From Fuerstiella sp. (GTDB lineage: Bacteria; Planctomycetota; Planctomycetia; Planctomycetales; Planctomycetaceae): a stretch of 36,603 bases of DNA. Shown piece by piece: positions 28,406 through 36,603 of the stretch. Position numbers and translations under genes: made by a program. The stretch spans positions 1 to 36,603 of the forward strand of contig JAPYTO010000039.1 of NCBI GenBank assembly GCA_029941865.1, read 5' to 3'. How positions within the stretch are numbered: position 1 is the first letter of the stretch; each line of letters opens with the position of its first letter. The notes beneath the pieces were generated by a model. The model did no database searches, was not told the DNA's origin, and was given only the letters and a program-made list of their open reading frames with translations.

Positions 28406-28756
28406 GAGCCTGACATCAAAACGCCGAGTAGACTTACTACCGGTGCGAGCGATTGCACTGCCCCGGAGCGGTGTAGGGTTAGCCCCGTCGCGTACTAAGT
28501 GCCCACGAGACACAGACAGCGGTCCACTCATTCACCGGAATTACACAACTTACAACGTGCCGCTTTCCGAAATTCGCCTCGTTTTCACAACTCAAATGCA
28601 GAGATTTTGCGACCTTGCGTGTAAGCTGGGCCAGCCGTGCTTGACAGTCAGAGGTCTGTCTGACAACATTCGCCGCTTTTCCGGCCCGTCCGACCGCACA
28701 AGTCGCCTGCTTGAAACGGCTTGCGTCGCTGTTGATGACGAATTTGCCTCAATCTG

Positions 28757-28784
28757 TTGACTCCGCCAGGACGATCACTAGAAC
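28757..28784 (+). promoter_or_regulatory. candidate sigma-70-like promoter for rpmF-plsX-fabD
   Basis: TTGACT (5 of 6 to the -35 consensus) is followed after 16 bases by TAGAAC (4 of 6 to -10). It is about 70 bases before the rpmF ATG and directly upstream of the 28791 palindrome. This is a consensus match by eye only. Confidence 0.35.
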
Positions 28785-28790
28785 TTTCCT

Positions 28791-28807
28791 GGGAACATTC
28801 TGTTCCC
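28791..28807. promoter_or_regulatory. perfect palindrome GGGAACATTCTGTTCCC at predicted transcript start
   Basis: 7-base arms with a TTC centre begin 6 bases after the candidate -10 box, covering the expected +1 region of the rpmF operon. It could be an operator or a 5'-leader hairpin. GAAC/GTTC half-sites recall LexA-type boxes of Gram-positive bacteria, but the 5-base spacing does not fit the GAAC-N4-GTTC form. Confidence 0.45.
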
Positions 28808-28853
28808 GACATTCGGTTGCCATACTGGCGCCTGCCAATCTGGACATGAAATC

Positions 28854-29036
28854 ATGGCCGTCCCTAAACGAAGAATCTCGAAGTCCCGTGGTCGGAAGCG
28901 TCGTAGTCATAACGCCGTAAAGCCCATTCAGCTGGCCCGTTGTTCGCAATGCGGCACTTCGCTTCCCACACACGTTATTTGCCCGACCTGCGGATATTAC
29001 CAGGGACGGACCATGACGGGTGATGACGAGGATTAA
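28854..29036 (+). CDS. rpmF: 50S ribosomal protein L32
   Basis: L32 is a small protein of the large ribosomal subunit. The 60-residue sequence starts MAVPKRRISKSRGRKRRSHN, which is diagnostic. It has a zinc ribbon from two CxxC pairs (Cys30/33 and Cys43/46), so this is the zinc-binding (C+) form. It is followed by plsX after 5 bases, the widespread rpmF-plsX-fab arrangement that couples ribosome and lipid synthesis. The AGGA ribosome binding site for plsX lies inside its last codons. Confidence 0.96.
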   Translation: MAVPKRRISKSRGRKRRSHNAVKPIQLARCSQCGTSLPTHVICPTCGYYQGRTMTGDDED

Positions 29037-29041
29037 TTTTG

Positions 29042-30058
29042 ATGCGAATCGCGCTTGACGCGATGGGGGGCGATAACGCTCCGGGGCCCAATATTCTGGG
29101 TGCCTTGCAGGCAACTGCTCAATCAGACCAACTTCACGTCGCTCTGGTCGGCGATCCCACTGTTCTTGAATCGAAGCTGGCAGACGCCGGTGGCGACCCT
29201 ACGGGCCGTATTTCGATTGTCGAGGCAGATGGTGTCGTGGGCATGGAGGAAAAGCCTACCGTTGCGCTCCGACAGAAGCCTAATTGCTCGATTGCCCGCT
29301 GCTGGCAACTGATGGCCGCCAAAGAGGCGGACGCTGTCGTGAGCGCTGGCAACACGGGCGCGGTCGTGGCTGCGGGACTGCGGACTCGGCTGTTTCTGAA
29401 GGGCGTCAAACGTCCTGGGATCGCCGTGACGTTGCCCAACCTGAAGGGCAGCAGCGTGCTGGTTGATGTCGGTGCAAACCCGGCCGCTCGTCCTGAACAT
29501 CTGTTTCAGTACGCGTTGATGGGCAGCATTTACGCTCGCGAAATCCTGGGTATCGAGAGTCCGCGGATCGGATTGATGAACATCGGCAGCGAAGAAGGCA
29601 AGGGCAACGAGCTGTACCGCGACACTCATCGTTTTCTGTCGGACTCGCCGCTGCAGGATTCCTACATCGGCAATGTTGAAGGTCGAGGGCTGTATCATGG
29701 TGAGGCCGATGTGCTGATCTGTGAAGGCTTTGTCGGCAATATCATTCTGAAGGTCAGCGAAGGCATGGCTGAATTTCTGATGAAAACCGTCGGAAAGACG
29801 CTTCTTGAAGAGTTGTCGACTGAGCGAGACAAAGCCGGGCAGGTGCTGCAGCAGCTCAGCCAGAAATATCGCTACCAGGAATCGGGCGGAGCTCCGTTGC
29901 TGGGGATTGATGGAAGCTGCGTCATCTGTCACGGATCGAGCGATTCGGATTCCATTCGCAACGCGCTGAAGATGGCCATGGAGATGCAGGCGCATCACAT
30001 CAATTCCCAGATCGTTGAACAACTTGCGGCGATCGCTGCCAAAGCCGCCGCCGGATAA
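29042..30058 (+). CDS. plsX: phosphate acyltransferase PlsX
   Basis: PlsX makes acyl-phosphate from acyl-ACP and phosphate, supplying PlsY for phosphatidic acid synthesis; it acts at the inner face of the membrane. The protein is 338 residues from ATG 29042 (a TTG three bases earlier lacks correct spacing to the AGGA site). The family pattern is clear: MRIALDAMGGDNAPGP at the N-terminus, SAGNTGAVVAAGL, DVGANPAARPEHLFQYALMG, LMNIGSEEGKGNEL and CEGFVGNIILKVSEG. The length is typical. It is the second gene of rpmF-plsX-fabD, with 45 bases to fabD. Confidence 0.96.
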   Translation: MRIALDAMGGDNAPGPNILGALQATAQSDQLHVALVGDPTVLESKLADAGGDPTGRISIVEADGVVGMEEKPTVALRQKPNCSIARCWQLMAAKEADAVVSAGNTGAVVAAGLRTRLFLKGVKRPGIAVTLPNLKGSSVLVDVGANPAARPEHLFQYALMGSIYAREILGIESPRIGLMNIGSEEGKGNELYRDTHRFLSDSPLQDSYIGNVEGRGLYHGEADVLICEGFVGNIILKVSEGMAEFLMKTVGKTLLEELSTERDKAGQVLQQLSQKYRYQESGGAPLLGIDGSCVICHGSSDSDSIRNALKMAMEMQAHHINSQIVEQLAAIAAKAAAG

Positions 30059-30103
30059 ACGTACGATCCGTGCCACATCCGCAGGAACAGGGATTTCGGA
30101 CAG

Positions 30104-31018
30104 ATGCCAAAGATCGCAATTCTATTCCCGGGACAGGGTGCTCAGCACGTTGGGATGGGGAAAAAAATCGTACAGCAGTATCCGAAGGCGAAGGAGCTGT
30201 TCGATCAGGCTCAGGAAATCCTCGGCTACGACCTTGCGAAGCTGTGCTTTGAAGGTCCGGCGGACGAGCTTGATACGACGATCTACAGTCAACCAGCGTT
30301 GTTTGTGGCCAGCCTTGCGGCTTTGGAAAAACTTCGAGCCGATGCACCGGAAATCGTGCTGGGCTGTGAGATGGCTGCCGGCCTGAGTCTGGGCGAGTAC
30401 ACGGCGCTGGTGTTTGCCGGTGCCATGTCCTTTGAAGACGGGCTGCGGCTTGTGCAGCGCCGCGGGCAGGCGATGCAGGCTGCGGCCGATGCAACGCCGT
30501 CGGGCATGGTCAGCATTCTGTTGATGGATCGCGAGCAGGTTCAGAAGGTCTGCGACGAAGCATCGGGACACGGTTCCATTCAGATTGCCAACTTCCTGTG
30601 CCCAGGCAACATTGTTGTCAGCGGTGAAAACGGAGCCTGTGAACGGGCGGCCGAAATTGCAGAGGCGGACGGCGGCAGAGCTGTTCCCCTGGCCGTTGCC
30701 GGGGCGTTTCATACGCCGATTATGAAGCCGGCCGATGAGCAGTTGGCGGAAGTGCTGAACGCCACAAATATTTCGGCACCGGAAATTCCGGTCGTTTCCA
30801 ACGTTGACGCCGAAGTACACTCAGACCCGGATGAAATTCGCAAGCTGCTGATCGAACAGGTGCTGCAACCGGTTCGCTGGGAAGATTCGATTCGACGCAT
30901 GTTTGACGCTGGTTGTACCGACTTCTACGAAGTCGGTCCCGGCAAAGTGCTGAAAGGGTTAATGAAGCGAATCGCCCGCAAGACGCCGATTACGACGGTC
31001 AACGATTCGTTCGAGTAG
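30104..31018 (+). CDS. fabD: malonyl-CoA:ACP transacylase
   Basis: FabD loads malonyl groups from CoA onto acyl carrier protein for fatty acid synthesis. The 304-residue protein has FPGQGAQHVGMG at the N-terminus, the nucleophile loop AGLSLGEYTAL (Ser95), the malonyl-carboxylate Arg near 120 (QRRGQAMQ), the catalytic His203 in GAFHTPIMKPA, and the C-terminal YEVGPGKVLKGL. The residue before Ser is Leu, not the commoner His (GLSLG versus GHSLG), a variant I believe occurs in other bacteria. The ACP and ketoacyl reductase genes that often follow are absent here. A weak hairpin (31025-31043) follows the stop. Confidence 0.95.
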   Translation: MPKIAILFPGQGAQHVGMGKKIVQQYPKAKELFDQAQEILGYDLAKLCFEGPADELDTTIYSQPALFVASLAALEKLRADAPEIVLGCEMAAGLSLGEYTALVFAGAMSFEDGLRLVQRRGQAMQAAADATPSGMVSILLMDREQVQKVCDEASGHGSIQIANFLCPGNIVVSGENGACERAAEIAEADGGRAVPLAVAGAFHTPIMKPADEQLAEVLNATNISAPEIPVVSNVDAEVHSDPDEIRKLLIEQVLQPVRWEDSIRRMFDAGCTDFYEVGPGKVLKGLMKRIARKTPITTVNDSFE

Positions 31019-31223
31019 CAGTCCCAACCGTTATAACCGGTTGCAGGTATTGCTTTCGCCCACATTCCGAATCCCGGCTGCGTCCTCGTCGATATTCCTT
31101 GAGTGACGAGAGCTATGTTTCACCTGGACCACACGAAGGCTGAGGTCTGTCCTCTGTCCCTTGCTTTTGTGGTTACGGGATTCGATGCCCGGAATTGCGT
31201 CAGAAACGTTGGCTCAGCACTGA

Positions 31224-32450
31224 ATGACCGATCGCCTCAAAAACGCCAGGTTGGCCCTGCCCGACTTCAGCAGATTGCGTGACATCTGCGCATCTGATTC
31301 CGACTCTGCAGTCTGCACATGGACCATCGTACGGCGTTCCGACAGGGAAGAAGACGAGCAACGCACAAGAGTCACTCCTGAGGGATTGACGATTGGGCAT
31401 CGTTTTGGCAACGATATTTGTCTGTCGCATCCAACAGTGTCCGGCCATCATGCCCGTGTCTTTGCACTTGGTGATCAGCTTTTTCTGGAAGACGCAGGCA
31501 GCACGAACGGCACTCTGTTGAACGGCCGGCACGTAACTTCTGTGGAAACGCTGCATGATGGCGACGTGGCCCAATTTGGCCAGGTTGCGTTTGTGATCAG
31601 AAGAACGGAACAGCAGACGACCGTCGCCGATGACTTCGAAACCCAGACGTTTGTGTCGTTAGTCCCCGAAGATGCGGTATTGTTTGAGGGATTCGACCGC
31701 CTGCTCAATCGTCCGGACATCGATCCGTACTTTCAGCCGGTGGTCACTCTGGGCGACGTCGAGACGATTGGCTACGAATCTCTGGTGCGGAGCAGCGTGC
31801 AGGGACTGGAAACGCCCGATAAGATCTTTCCCATTGCGGTGATGCGAGCGTCTGAAATCCGACTCAGCGAAGTGTGCCGGTCCGAAGGTCTGCTGTCCGG
31901 CATTCAGATGGACCCGCACAGTCGCTTTTTTCTGAACACACACGCCGCTGAACTCGAAACACCCAGACTGCTGGAGTCACTCAAGGAACTGCGATCTGAC
32001 TTTCCGAACCTGGCCATCGTTCTGGAAATACATGAAGCCGCCATCACATCGATCAGGTATCTGACCGAACTGGCCGCCCTGTTGAACGATCTGGATATCG
32101 ATCTGGCGTACGACGACTTTGGTTCCGGACAGGCTCGGCTGGTCGAGCTGTTTCAGGTGCCGCCGCGATACCTGAAGTTTGATATTTCGTTCGTTCGAGG
32201 ACTGGAAGAGGCTTCCTTGCCTTATAAAACAAGTATTCGAACTTTGTTGAATATGGTTCACGATCTGAACGTGACCGCACTGGTGGAAGGTGTCGAAACG
32301 CAGGCACAGGCGGACATCTGTACCGACCTTGGCTTCGACATGGCTCAGGGATACTTTTTCGGCCGTCCCCATCCACGTGAATTCTGGCTGGACGCGGAAC
32401 GTGCGTCCGGGAGAACGGCGCCGCTACCAGTGTCGAAACCTCAGGCGTAG
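31224..32450 (+). CDS. FHA-EAL protein, predicted c-di-GMP phosphodiesterase
   Basis: This 408-residue cytoplasmic signalling protein has an N-terminal FHA domain (about 33-127: TIGHRFGNDICLSHPTVSG, DAGSTNGTLLNG) and an EAL domain (about 155-390). Catalytic EAL residues look complete: Glu185 in GYESLVR, Asn238, Glu268 in EIHE, Asp297/Asp298 in YDDFGSG, Lys318 in LKFD and Glu355 in VEGVE. It should therefore hydrolyse c-di-GMP. In the FHA domain the usual phosphothreonine-contact Arg of IGR is His and SRxH reads SGHH, so phospho-binding may be altered. It stands alone, 205 bases after fabD. No sensor or transmembrane segment is seen, so input is presumably by partner binding. Confidence 0.88.
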   Translation: MTDRLKNARLALPDFSRLRDICASDSDSAVCTWTIVRRSDREEDEQRTRVTPEGLTIGHRFGNDICLSHPTVSGHHARVFALGDQLFLEDAGSTNGTLLNGRHVTSVETLHDGDVAQFGQVAFVIRRTEQQTTVADDFETQTFVSLVPEDAVLFEGFDRLLNRPDIDPYFQPVVTLGDVETIGYESLVRSSVQGLETPDKIFPIAVMRASEIRLSEVCRSEGLLSGIQMDPHSRFFLNTHAAELETPRLLESLKELRSDFPNLAIVLEIHEAAITSIRYLTELAALLNDLDIDLAYDDFGSGQARLVELFQVPPRYLKFDISFVRGLEEASLPYKTSIRTLLNMVHDLNVTALVEGVETQAQADICTDLGFDMAQGYFFGRPHPREFWLDAERASGRTAPLPVSKPQA

Positions 32451-32549
32451 AGCAGTCTTCAAAAAGATGTGGTCGTGGGGCTCGTCTTTCCGCTTGTGCA
32501 AGTCGCTTACGCACGAGCCAGTATCGTCACTGACAATAAGTAAACTGTT

Positions 32550-34865
32550 CTAACCGATCAGATTCCTGCCGACATTCTCCTGCTGATGGACCGTCACCGG
32601 CCAGCCGGGGAATTGGTTGTCAGCCTTGCCATCTGTCGGGTCGACCAGAAAGCGGAAGGCGTCCAGCGTGTATGTCTTTGCTGACGTGTCCACCGTCACC
32701 AGGCCAAAGCCACTGCCCTTCTGGTGGGCACGGTCATAGCGATTCTTTTCCGTGGCGACCTCCGGGTTGCCAACGGCGTAAACGTAGACCTTGTTGCCAA
32801 AACCATCCAGAAATTCGCCGGTGTCGGGCAGGCCGTGTCCCGGCCGATTCTGGTGCGGCATCCCGACTTCGTCCGGACGCCACCACCGCGGATAACCGGC
32901 CGCTATGGCTGGTGTACAGAAACTCCAGCAACTGTCGCGTTGTTTGTCGACGCCATACTGAACCAGTGATGTCAGGTGCTGGTCGCCGTTGATGTGCAGC
33001 GGCATGCCCTTGCGAATAATGCGGATGGCGTTATCGCGTGCGGTCTGCGGCCAGGCTCCGGAATCCAGATCAGCCTTCAGATAGCCGTTGAATCCGCCGT
33101 GGTGAGTGGCGACTCCGGCGAACACCGTCTGGCTAAGCAGAATCTTCATGGAATGTCCCCGCCAGTCATCAACCCACGCCTTGAGAAACTCTTCCTGCCG
33201 TTCACCCAGCAGCACCAGACCGGGTTTGTCCAGATGCGACGTGTCTACGTTGATGTCTCTGACGTGGTCGGCTCGTCCGCTGCCGGTTTCGACGCGCTCC
33301 GGACCGCTTTTCCATTGACGGTCGCCCAGAATCGCGAAGCCAACGTTGCCGTAAACCATGTCGCCGTAATACACACTGATATTCTGTTGGCACGGAGTCG
33401 GGTCAAAGTAGTCCGGATGATGTGCCGCGCAGGTCTTATGCACGACATTGACCATCCGTGCCGGTTCACGATAACCGCCCTTCGATGATGCGCCCTTGTC
33501 CAGCTCAGCCATCGGTGCGCCCCCTTCGCCCCAGATATTCCCCTGAAAGACGTCGTGATCGTCCGGGATGCAAACTGTCGGACGGTCTCGCATTGCTTCG
33601 CGGAAGGACCAGCCAAACATGTAAAACTTCCGCAGGTAGTTCAGAATCGCCGGTCCCGCCGGATCGCGAATCAGGCCATACCCGCCGTGGCTTTCGTACA
33701 GCTGGTCTCCCGAGAAATACAGCATGTCCGGATCGAGTTTGACGACGTTGTCGGCGACGGGTGCGTACGGAAAGGCGTAGTGGTTCTGACACGTCAACGC
33801 GCCGATTCGCAGTGGTCGGCCCACCGGATTGGCCTGGATAGTGCCGGCCCACTCATCCGTCGTGACTCTGCCGACACGGGTTTTGTCGTGATAGACAAGG
33901 CGATAACTGTGTTTTGATGATTCGTCCCAGTTGCTGACTCGGAACGTGGCCACCCACGCATCCGGATCCAGACCGGCGTGTCCGAGTGACTTCCATGAGC
34001 CGTTTCGTTCCACCTGCAGTTCCACGGTTTTGTTGTCGGCGTCTCCCATGGGCGGTGTCAGTGCCGACATCTTCAGCACGAATCCTTCCGGTCCGCGCGA
34101 ATCGCTGAGCGTATACATTGACCACAGGATTGGTCCGAACCTGTTTTCGTTGTTGACTGTGAATGCGTCGCCCGCGATCTCCCAGTTGGAGAAGCGGTAA
34201 CGGGCTCCCTGACCCTTCTTAAGTTTGGGGTCGAAGTTGTTGACAATGGCGATGTTGCCGATGATGGATTCCTGCGGCACGGTCTGAGTGACGGTGACGT
34301 CGCGGCCGTCAACATCCTTCGCCGTCAGAGTCAGTGAATACTTCTGTCCGTCCGGTTTTCCTTCCAGGACGATCGTGCCGCTGAACGCGTCTCTGCCGAT
34401 CGGGGTTCGTTTTCGGCCCAGGATCAGCTGACCGTCAACGACGCCGGCGTTCACGCCCCCGTTTGCGAAACTATTGCTGCGATGTTCATTAAGGTCGCTG
34501 CGAATGCCCACGCGGAACCCGGCGCCGCCGTCGCGTTTGTGGACTTCGATCTGTTCGACCTCAACCGACATCTGAAACGATCCGCCGACATTCGTGATCT
34601 GATGAGTCAGCAGGTGTACGTTCCGGTCGCCGCCCGATGTCTGACATTCCGCCGCACCGTCAACAATCCGCCAGTCTTCCATGGGATTCGCCCAGAAGTT
34701 CCGCCCCAGCCAGACGCGATCATTCGCCTGGCGTTTGGCGGCATCATCACCACGTGGAAAGTAGGCTGTGGACGATGGTTGCCAGGCCGCTTTCACGCGT
34801 GATGAGACTAAAGCAGAACCGAGACCAAGCAGTTTCAGGGCAAGTCGGCGTGTGAACGACGTCAT
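32550..34865 (-). CDS. Tat-exported PhoD-like alkaline phosphatase/phosphodiesterase
   Basis: This protein of about 771 residues has a twin-arginine leader ([19 protein letters not shown]). Start ATG 34865 is preceded by AAAGG at 8 bases; the frame extends to 35234 but that part has no leader-like character. The N-terminal 200 residues after the leader form a beta-rich, LamG/DUF1080-like domain ([28 protein letters not shown]). The C-terminal half has PhoD-family metallophosphatase motifs: [36 protein letters not shown] and [18 protein letters not shown]. Secreted PhoD enzymes use Ca/Fe and cleave phosphomonoesters or diesters. This subgroup, with a fused N-terminal domain, is typical of planctomycetes. 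It is a single gene converging on the FHA-EAL gene. Confidence 0.87.
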   Translation of the reverse strand: MTSFTRRLALKLLGLGSALVSSRVKAAWQPSSTAYFPRGDDAAKRQANDRVWLGRNFWANPMEDWRIVDGAAECQTSGGDRNVHLLTHQITNVGGSFQMSVEVEQIEVHKRDGGAGFRVGIRSDLNEHRSNSFANGGVNAGVVDGQLILGRKRTPIGRDAFSGTIVLEGKPDGQKYSLTLTAKDVDGRDVTVTQTVPQESIIGNIAIVNNFDPKLKKGQGARYRFSNWEIAGDAFTVNNENRFGPILWSMYTLSDSRGPEGFVLKMSALTPPMGDADNKTVELQVERNGSWKSLGHAGLDPDAWVATFRVSNWDESSKHSYRLVYHDKTRVGRVTTDEWAGTIQANPVGRPLRIGALTCQNHYAFPYAPVADNVVKLDPDMLYFSGDQLYESHGGYGLIRDPAGPAILNYLRKFYMFGWSFREAMRDRPTVCIPDDHDVFQGNIWGEGGAPMAELDKGASSKGGYREPARMVNVVHKTCAAHHPDYFDPTPCQQNISVYYGDMVYGNVGFAILGDRQWKSGPERVETGSGRADHVRDINVDTSHLDKPGLVLLGERQEEFLKAWVDDWRGHSMKILLSQTVFAGVATHHGGFNGYLKADLDSGAWPQTARDNAIRIIRKGMPLHINGDQHLTSLVQYGVDKQRDSCWSFCTPAIAAGYPRWWRPDEVGMPHQNRPGHGLPDTGEFLDGFGNKVYVYAVGNPEVATEKNRYDRAHQKGSGFGLVTVDTSAKTYTLDAFRFLVDPTDGKADNQFPGWPVTVHQQENVGRNLIG

Positions 34866-35097
34866 GTGATCAACCTTTGGTATTTTCCTGCGGGCCACAG
34901 AACCACGTGGACAGTGCTGCGGCTGGACGAGAAATTGATTGCGTTTTCGAAAATGAGATGCCCCGCCTCCGCTGCTGGCGACGCAGGCCGTTCGAAACGG
35001 ATGATGGTTTTGTGTCGAGGAGTGACCGTGCCGCAGCGCTTCGAACACCATCGTTTGATGATGTGCGGAGGGGCATCGTGTCAGGAAATCGACCGAC

Positions 35098-36096
35098 CTA
35101 CAAGTCGTCCTGCAAATCACGAACGATGATGCGTATCTGCTCAAAGACGGCATCATCTCTCGCCAGATCCGGAAACTGACTTTGGCCAAACTGCTGAATA
35201 AACCACAGACGCTCGTTACCGACAGGATTCTCAAGCAGTGTGGCGACCAGATACGTGATCAAATTCAGCTCTTCGTCAAGTCGCGCAAACAATCGTTCCC
35301 GCACGACTCGCTGAATGTCTCGAACTGTCGGCCCGAAGTCCTCCTCAAGCAGATCTTCGTCGCCGGACACGGGTTGAGCGGCCTCATGCTGAGCGGTGAC
35401 TGTGGGGCCCAGCAGCACTCTCATCACCTGCACCCATTCTTCGCCCGCTGCCGGCAGTGTTCTGCCTCCGATACGGTGATCTTCGCGAATCATGCCAATC
35501 TGCGCCAGCAGTTTCGCAATAAACCTGCGCCTGCCATCGCTGAAGGAGGCCCCCTCCAGATATCCGATTACGCGTCCATCGGCACGTTCCCATTTCGGAT
35601 GATTCAACTGATACTTCATCAACGCGGCGGCGGTTTCGCCTCTCCGGAATGTTGAGTAACCCAGGGCGGCCGATGTCTTGATGATCTGCTGCTTCAGATA
35701 CTCGTCCCGAAAATGGGGCCCGGTTTTCAACTGCCAGAACTCACGGGTAAACATGATGATGTCACCGGGCAGCGGTTTTACAACATTGGAACGGCGTGCG
35801 CGGCAGGTCGTGGGGCCGGTCTGTTCGACACGCAGGACGCCAATCGGGACGAAGTGATTTTCCACCCGGCGAATGACGGCCACCTGTTCGTCGACCTTCA
35901 ACGTGTGAACGTCACCAAGGTCGATGAGAGCCGATCCGCGAGTCACGCCCTCAACATGGCCTAAGCCGTAGATCAGCCCCGACCGAATGACCTCGATTTC
36001 GTTCTGAGCAAAGGTCTGGGCGGACGAGGTGAGCAAAATAGCGAAGATGGCAACGTGCCTGCCAAATCTGAGGGAACCGCGGTTTTGTGGAATCAT
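35098..36096 (-). CDS. exported hypothetical protein
   Basis: This protein of about 332 residues from ATG 36096 has a signal peptide ending near TFAQ-N (about residue 31). The following 85 residues are beta-rich and resemble a FlgT-C/'cell-envelope barrel' type motif ([20 protein letters not shown], [21 protein letters not shown] pattern). The C-terminal two-thirds is helical, ending with a long charged segment ([19 protein letters not shown]). I recognise no catalytic motif and do not know the family. It lies 232 bases upstream of the PhoD-like gene on the same strand, so co-transcription is possible but not indicated by spacing. Confidence 0.7.
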   Translation of the reverse strand: MIPQNRGSLRFGRHVAIFAILLTSSAQTFAQNEIEVIRSGLIYGLGHVEGVTRGSALIDLGDVHTLKVDEQVAVIRRVENHFVPIGVLRVEQTGPTTCRARRSNVVKPLPGDIIMFTREFWQLKTGPHFRDEYLKQQIIKTSAALGYSTFRRGETAAALMKYQLNHPKWERADGRVIGYLEGASFSDGRRRFIAKLLAQIGMIREDHRIGGRTLPAAGEEWVQVMRVLLGPTVTAQHEAAQPVSGDEDLLEEDFGPTVRDIQRVVRERLFARLDEELNLITYLVATLLENPVGNERLWFIQQFGQSQFPDLARDDAVFEQIRIIVRDLQDDL

Positions 36097-36380
36097 CGTC
36101 TGAGTCTCGTGCAAAGGGCGTTTCGTTCAGTCTAAAGCACGGGACCTTCGTGACCAAAACAATTCGTGGGTGAACAGACATTCAAGGCAAACGGATGGCG
36201 CCGTCGCACGCGAGACTTCCTTAACCGGTGCGGTCGGCTGCCCGTGGAAGACAGGTTAAAGCGTATCGGTTGTGCCGGGCACGCGGACTCGGTTTACTGT
36301 AGCAGTCGCTTTTCAGGCCACCGTCGGCCCGGCAGAGTTCTGCATCGTCAATTCGTTTAATGGCGTTACCGAGGTCTGAG

Positions 36381-36603
36381 ATGATATCTGACGGTCTCGT
36401 GGCCGCCACACAACGTGCATGCCGGCAACAGAAGAATAACGTGCATTACAGAAGCTTCACTCATCTGTTCACCAGGACACTTCTGGTCGGCCTCGCAGCC
36501 ATACTTGCTGGAAATTGCCAAACGCTGTTCGCACAAGGCGAACCCTCCCGACCGAACATCCTGATCATCTTCACGGACGATCAGGGCTACGGAGATCTCG
36601 GCT
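36381..36603 (+). CDS. second sulfatase, N-terminal fragment cut by window edge
   Basis: The frame from ATG 36381 (GAGGT ribosome binding site 5 bases upstream) runs 74 codons to the edge. It contains a hydrophobic leader (RTLLVGLAAILAGNCQTLFAQ) followed by the sulfatase N-terminal metal motif NILIIFTDDQGYGDLG. This is the same motif as in the sulfatase at 1549-3312. The Cys-x-Pro-x-Arg site lies beyond the window. Residues 1-25 before the hydrophobic stretch are long for a signal peptide; a GTG at 36441 would give a shorter leader. Confidence 0.85.
   Translation, partial: MISDGLVAATQRACRQQKNNVHYRSFTHLFTRTLLVGLAAILAGNCQTLFAQGEPSRPNILIIFTDDQGYGDLG

Larger units (their letters stand above)
28171..28853. 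other. long noncoding region with four perfect dyads
   Basis: This 683-base gap lies between the giant gene and rpmF. A 130-codon open frame (28368-28760) has no recognisable features and an unnatural composition, so I do not call it. The DUF177/YceD gene that often precedes rpmF is absent. Perfect inverted repeats occur at 28256-28272, 28349-28366, 28391-28405 and 28791-28807. A candidate promoter is at 28757-28784. Confidence 0.55.

Noticed and set aside
28368..28760. 130-codon open frame before rpmF as a DUF177/YceD-like gene
   Set aside because: The translation has no conserved Cys pairs or hydrophobic pattern of that family, is rich in Arg/Ser without domain character, and overlaps the dyad elements. 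There is no ribosome binding site.
28791..28807. LexA-type SOS box
   Set aside because: The half-sites GAAC and GTTC are 5 bases apart, not 4, and the downstream genes are ribosomal and lipid genes, not DNA-repair genes.
34866..35234. Longer start for the PhoD-like protein at 35234
   Set aside because: The added 123 residues overlap the end of the convergently read hypothetical gene region on the same strand, and they precede a perfect twin-arginine leader that has its own ribosome binding site.

Overview
The window is about 36.6 kb of chromosome, most likely from a planctomycete (order Planctomycetales). The evidence is several exported sulfatases, a DUF1587/1595/1592/1588/1585-type haem protein, a giant LamG/cadherin-like surface protein with a planctomycete-style N-terminal motif (LEERILMSASP), an M50-like membrane protein fused to a membrane-fusion domain, and futalosine-pathway menaquinone genes. 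Family names come from motifs read by eye; no database search was possible.

Layout. Positions 140-4190 (minus strand) hold an exported-hydrolase operon: metallophosphoesterase, sulfatase, BNR/sialidase-like protein. Positions 4651-7130 (minus) hold mqnB-mqnD and a methyltransferase. Positions 7507-12216 (plus) hold a three-gene export-like module: a periplasmic adaptor, a GAF+adaptor fusion and an M50-like membrane protein with an adaptor domain. A small lipoprotein (minus) and fumarase (plus) follow. Positions 14667-17051 hold a large planctomycete c-type haem protein gene. Then come a DapA/NanA-family aldolase (minus) and hemW (plus). Positions 19638-28170 hold one giant surface-protein gene of about 8.5 kb. 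Positions 28854-31018 hold a ribosome/lipid operon, rpmF-plsX-fabD. It is followed by an FHA-EAL signalling protein, a Tat-exported PhoD-like phosphatase and an exported hypothetical protein (both minus). The start of a second sulfatase runs off the right edge.

The most striking feature is that four large accessory genes are interrupted while every housekeeping gene (mqnB, mqnD, fumC, hemW, rpmF, plsX, fabD) reads cleanly. The adaptor gene has a one-base frame break near 7809. The GAF-adaptor gene has an in-frame TAG at 9239. The haem protein has an in-frame TGA at 15024 and TAG at 16851. The giant gene has TAG at 20280, TAA at 27773 and two further frame breaks near 27495 and 28000. In each case recognisable protein sequence resumes after the break. 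The M50-like protein, though open, has lost the second His of its HExxH motif (it reads HEVAP). Every stop can be explained by a single C-to-T change and every frame break is in the same direction. This looks like coordinated decay of a surface-protein/export system, or else sequencing error in a draft assembly; the sequence alone cannot decide.

Noncoding regions carry several dyad-symmetric elements: an imperfect 26-bp-arm palindrome at 4419-4486, a purine/pyrimidine inverted repeat at 14330-14418, and four perfect small dyads between the giant gene and rpmF. One of those dyads, at 28791-28807, lies where the transcription start of the rpmF operon would be expected.
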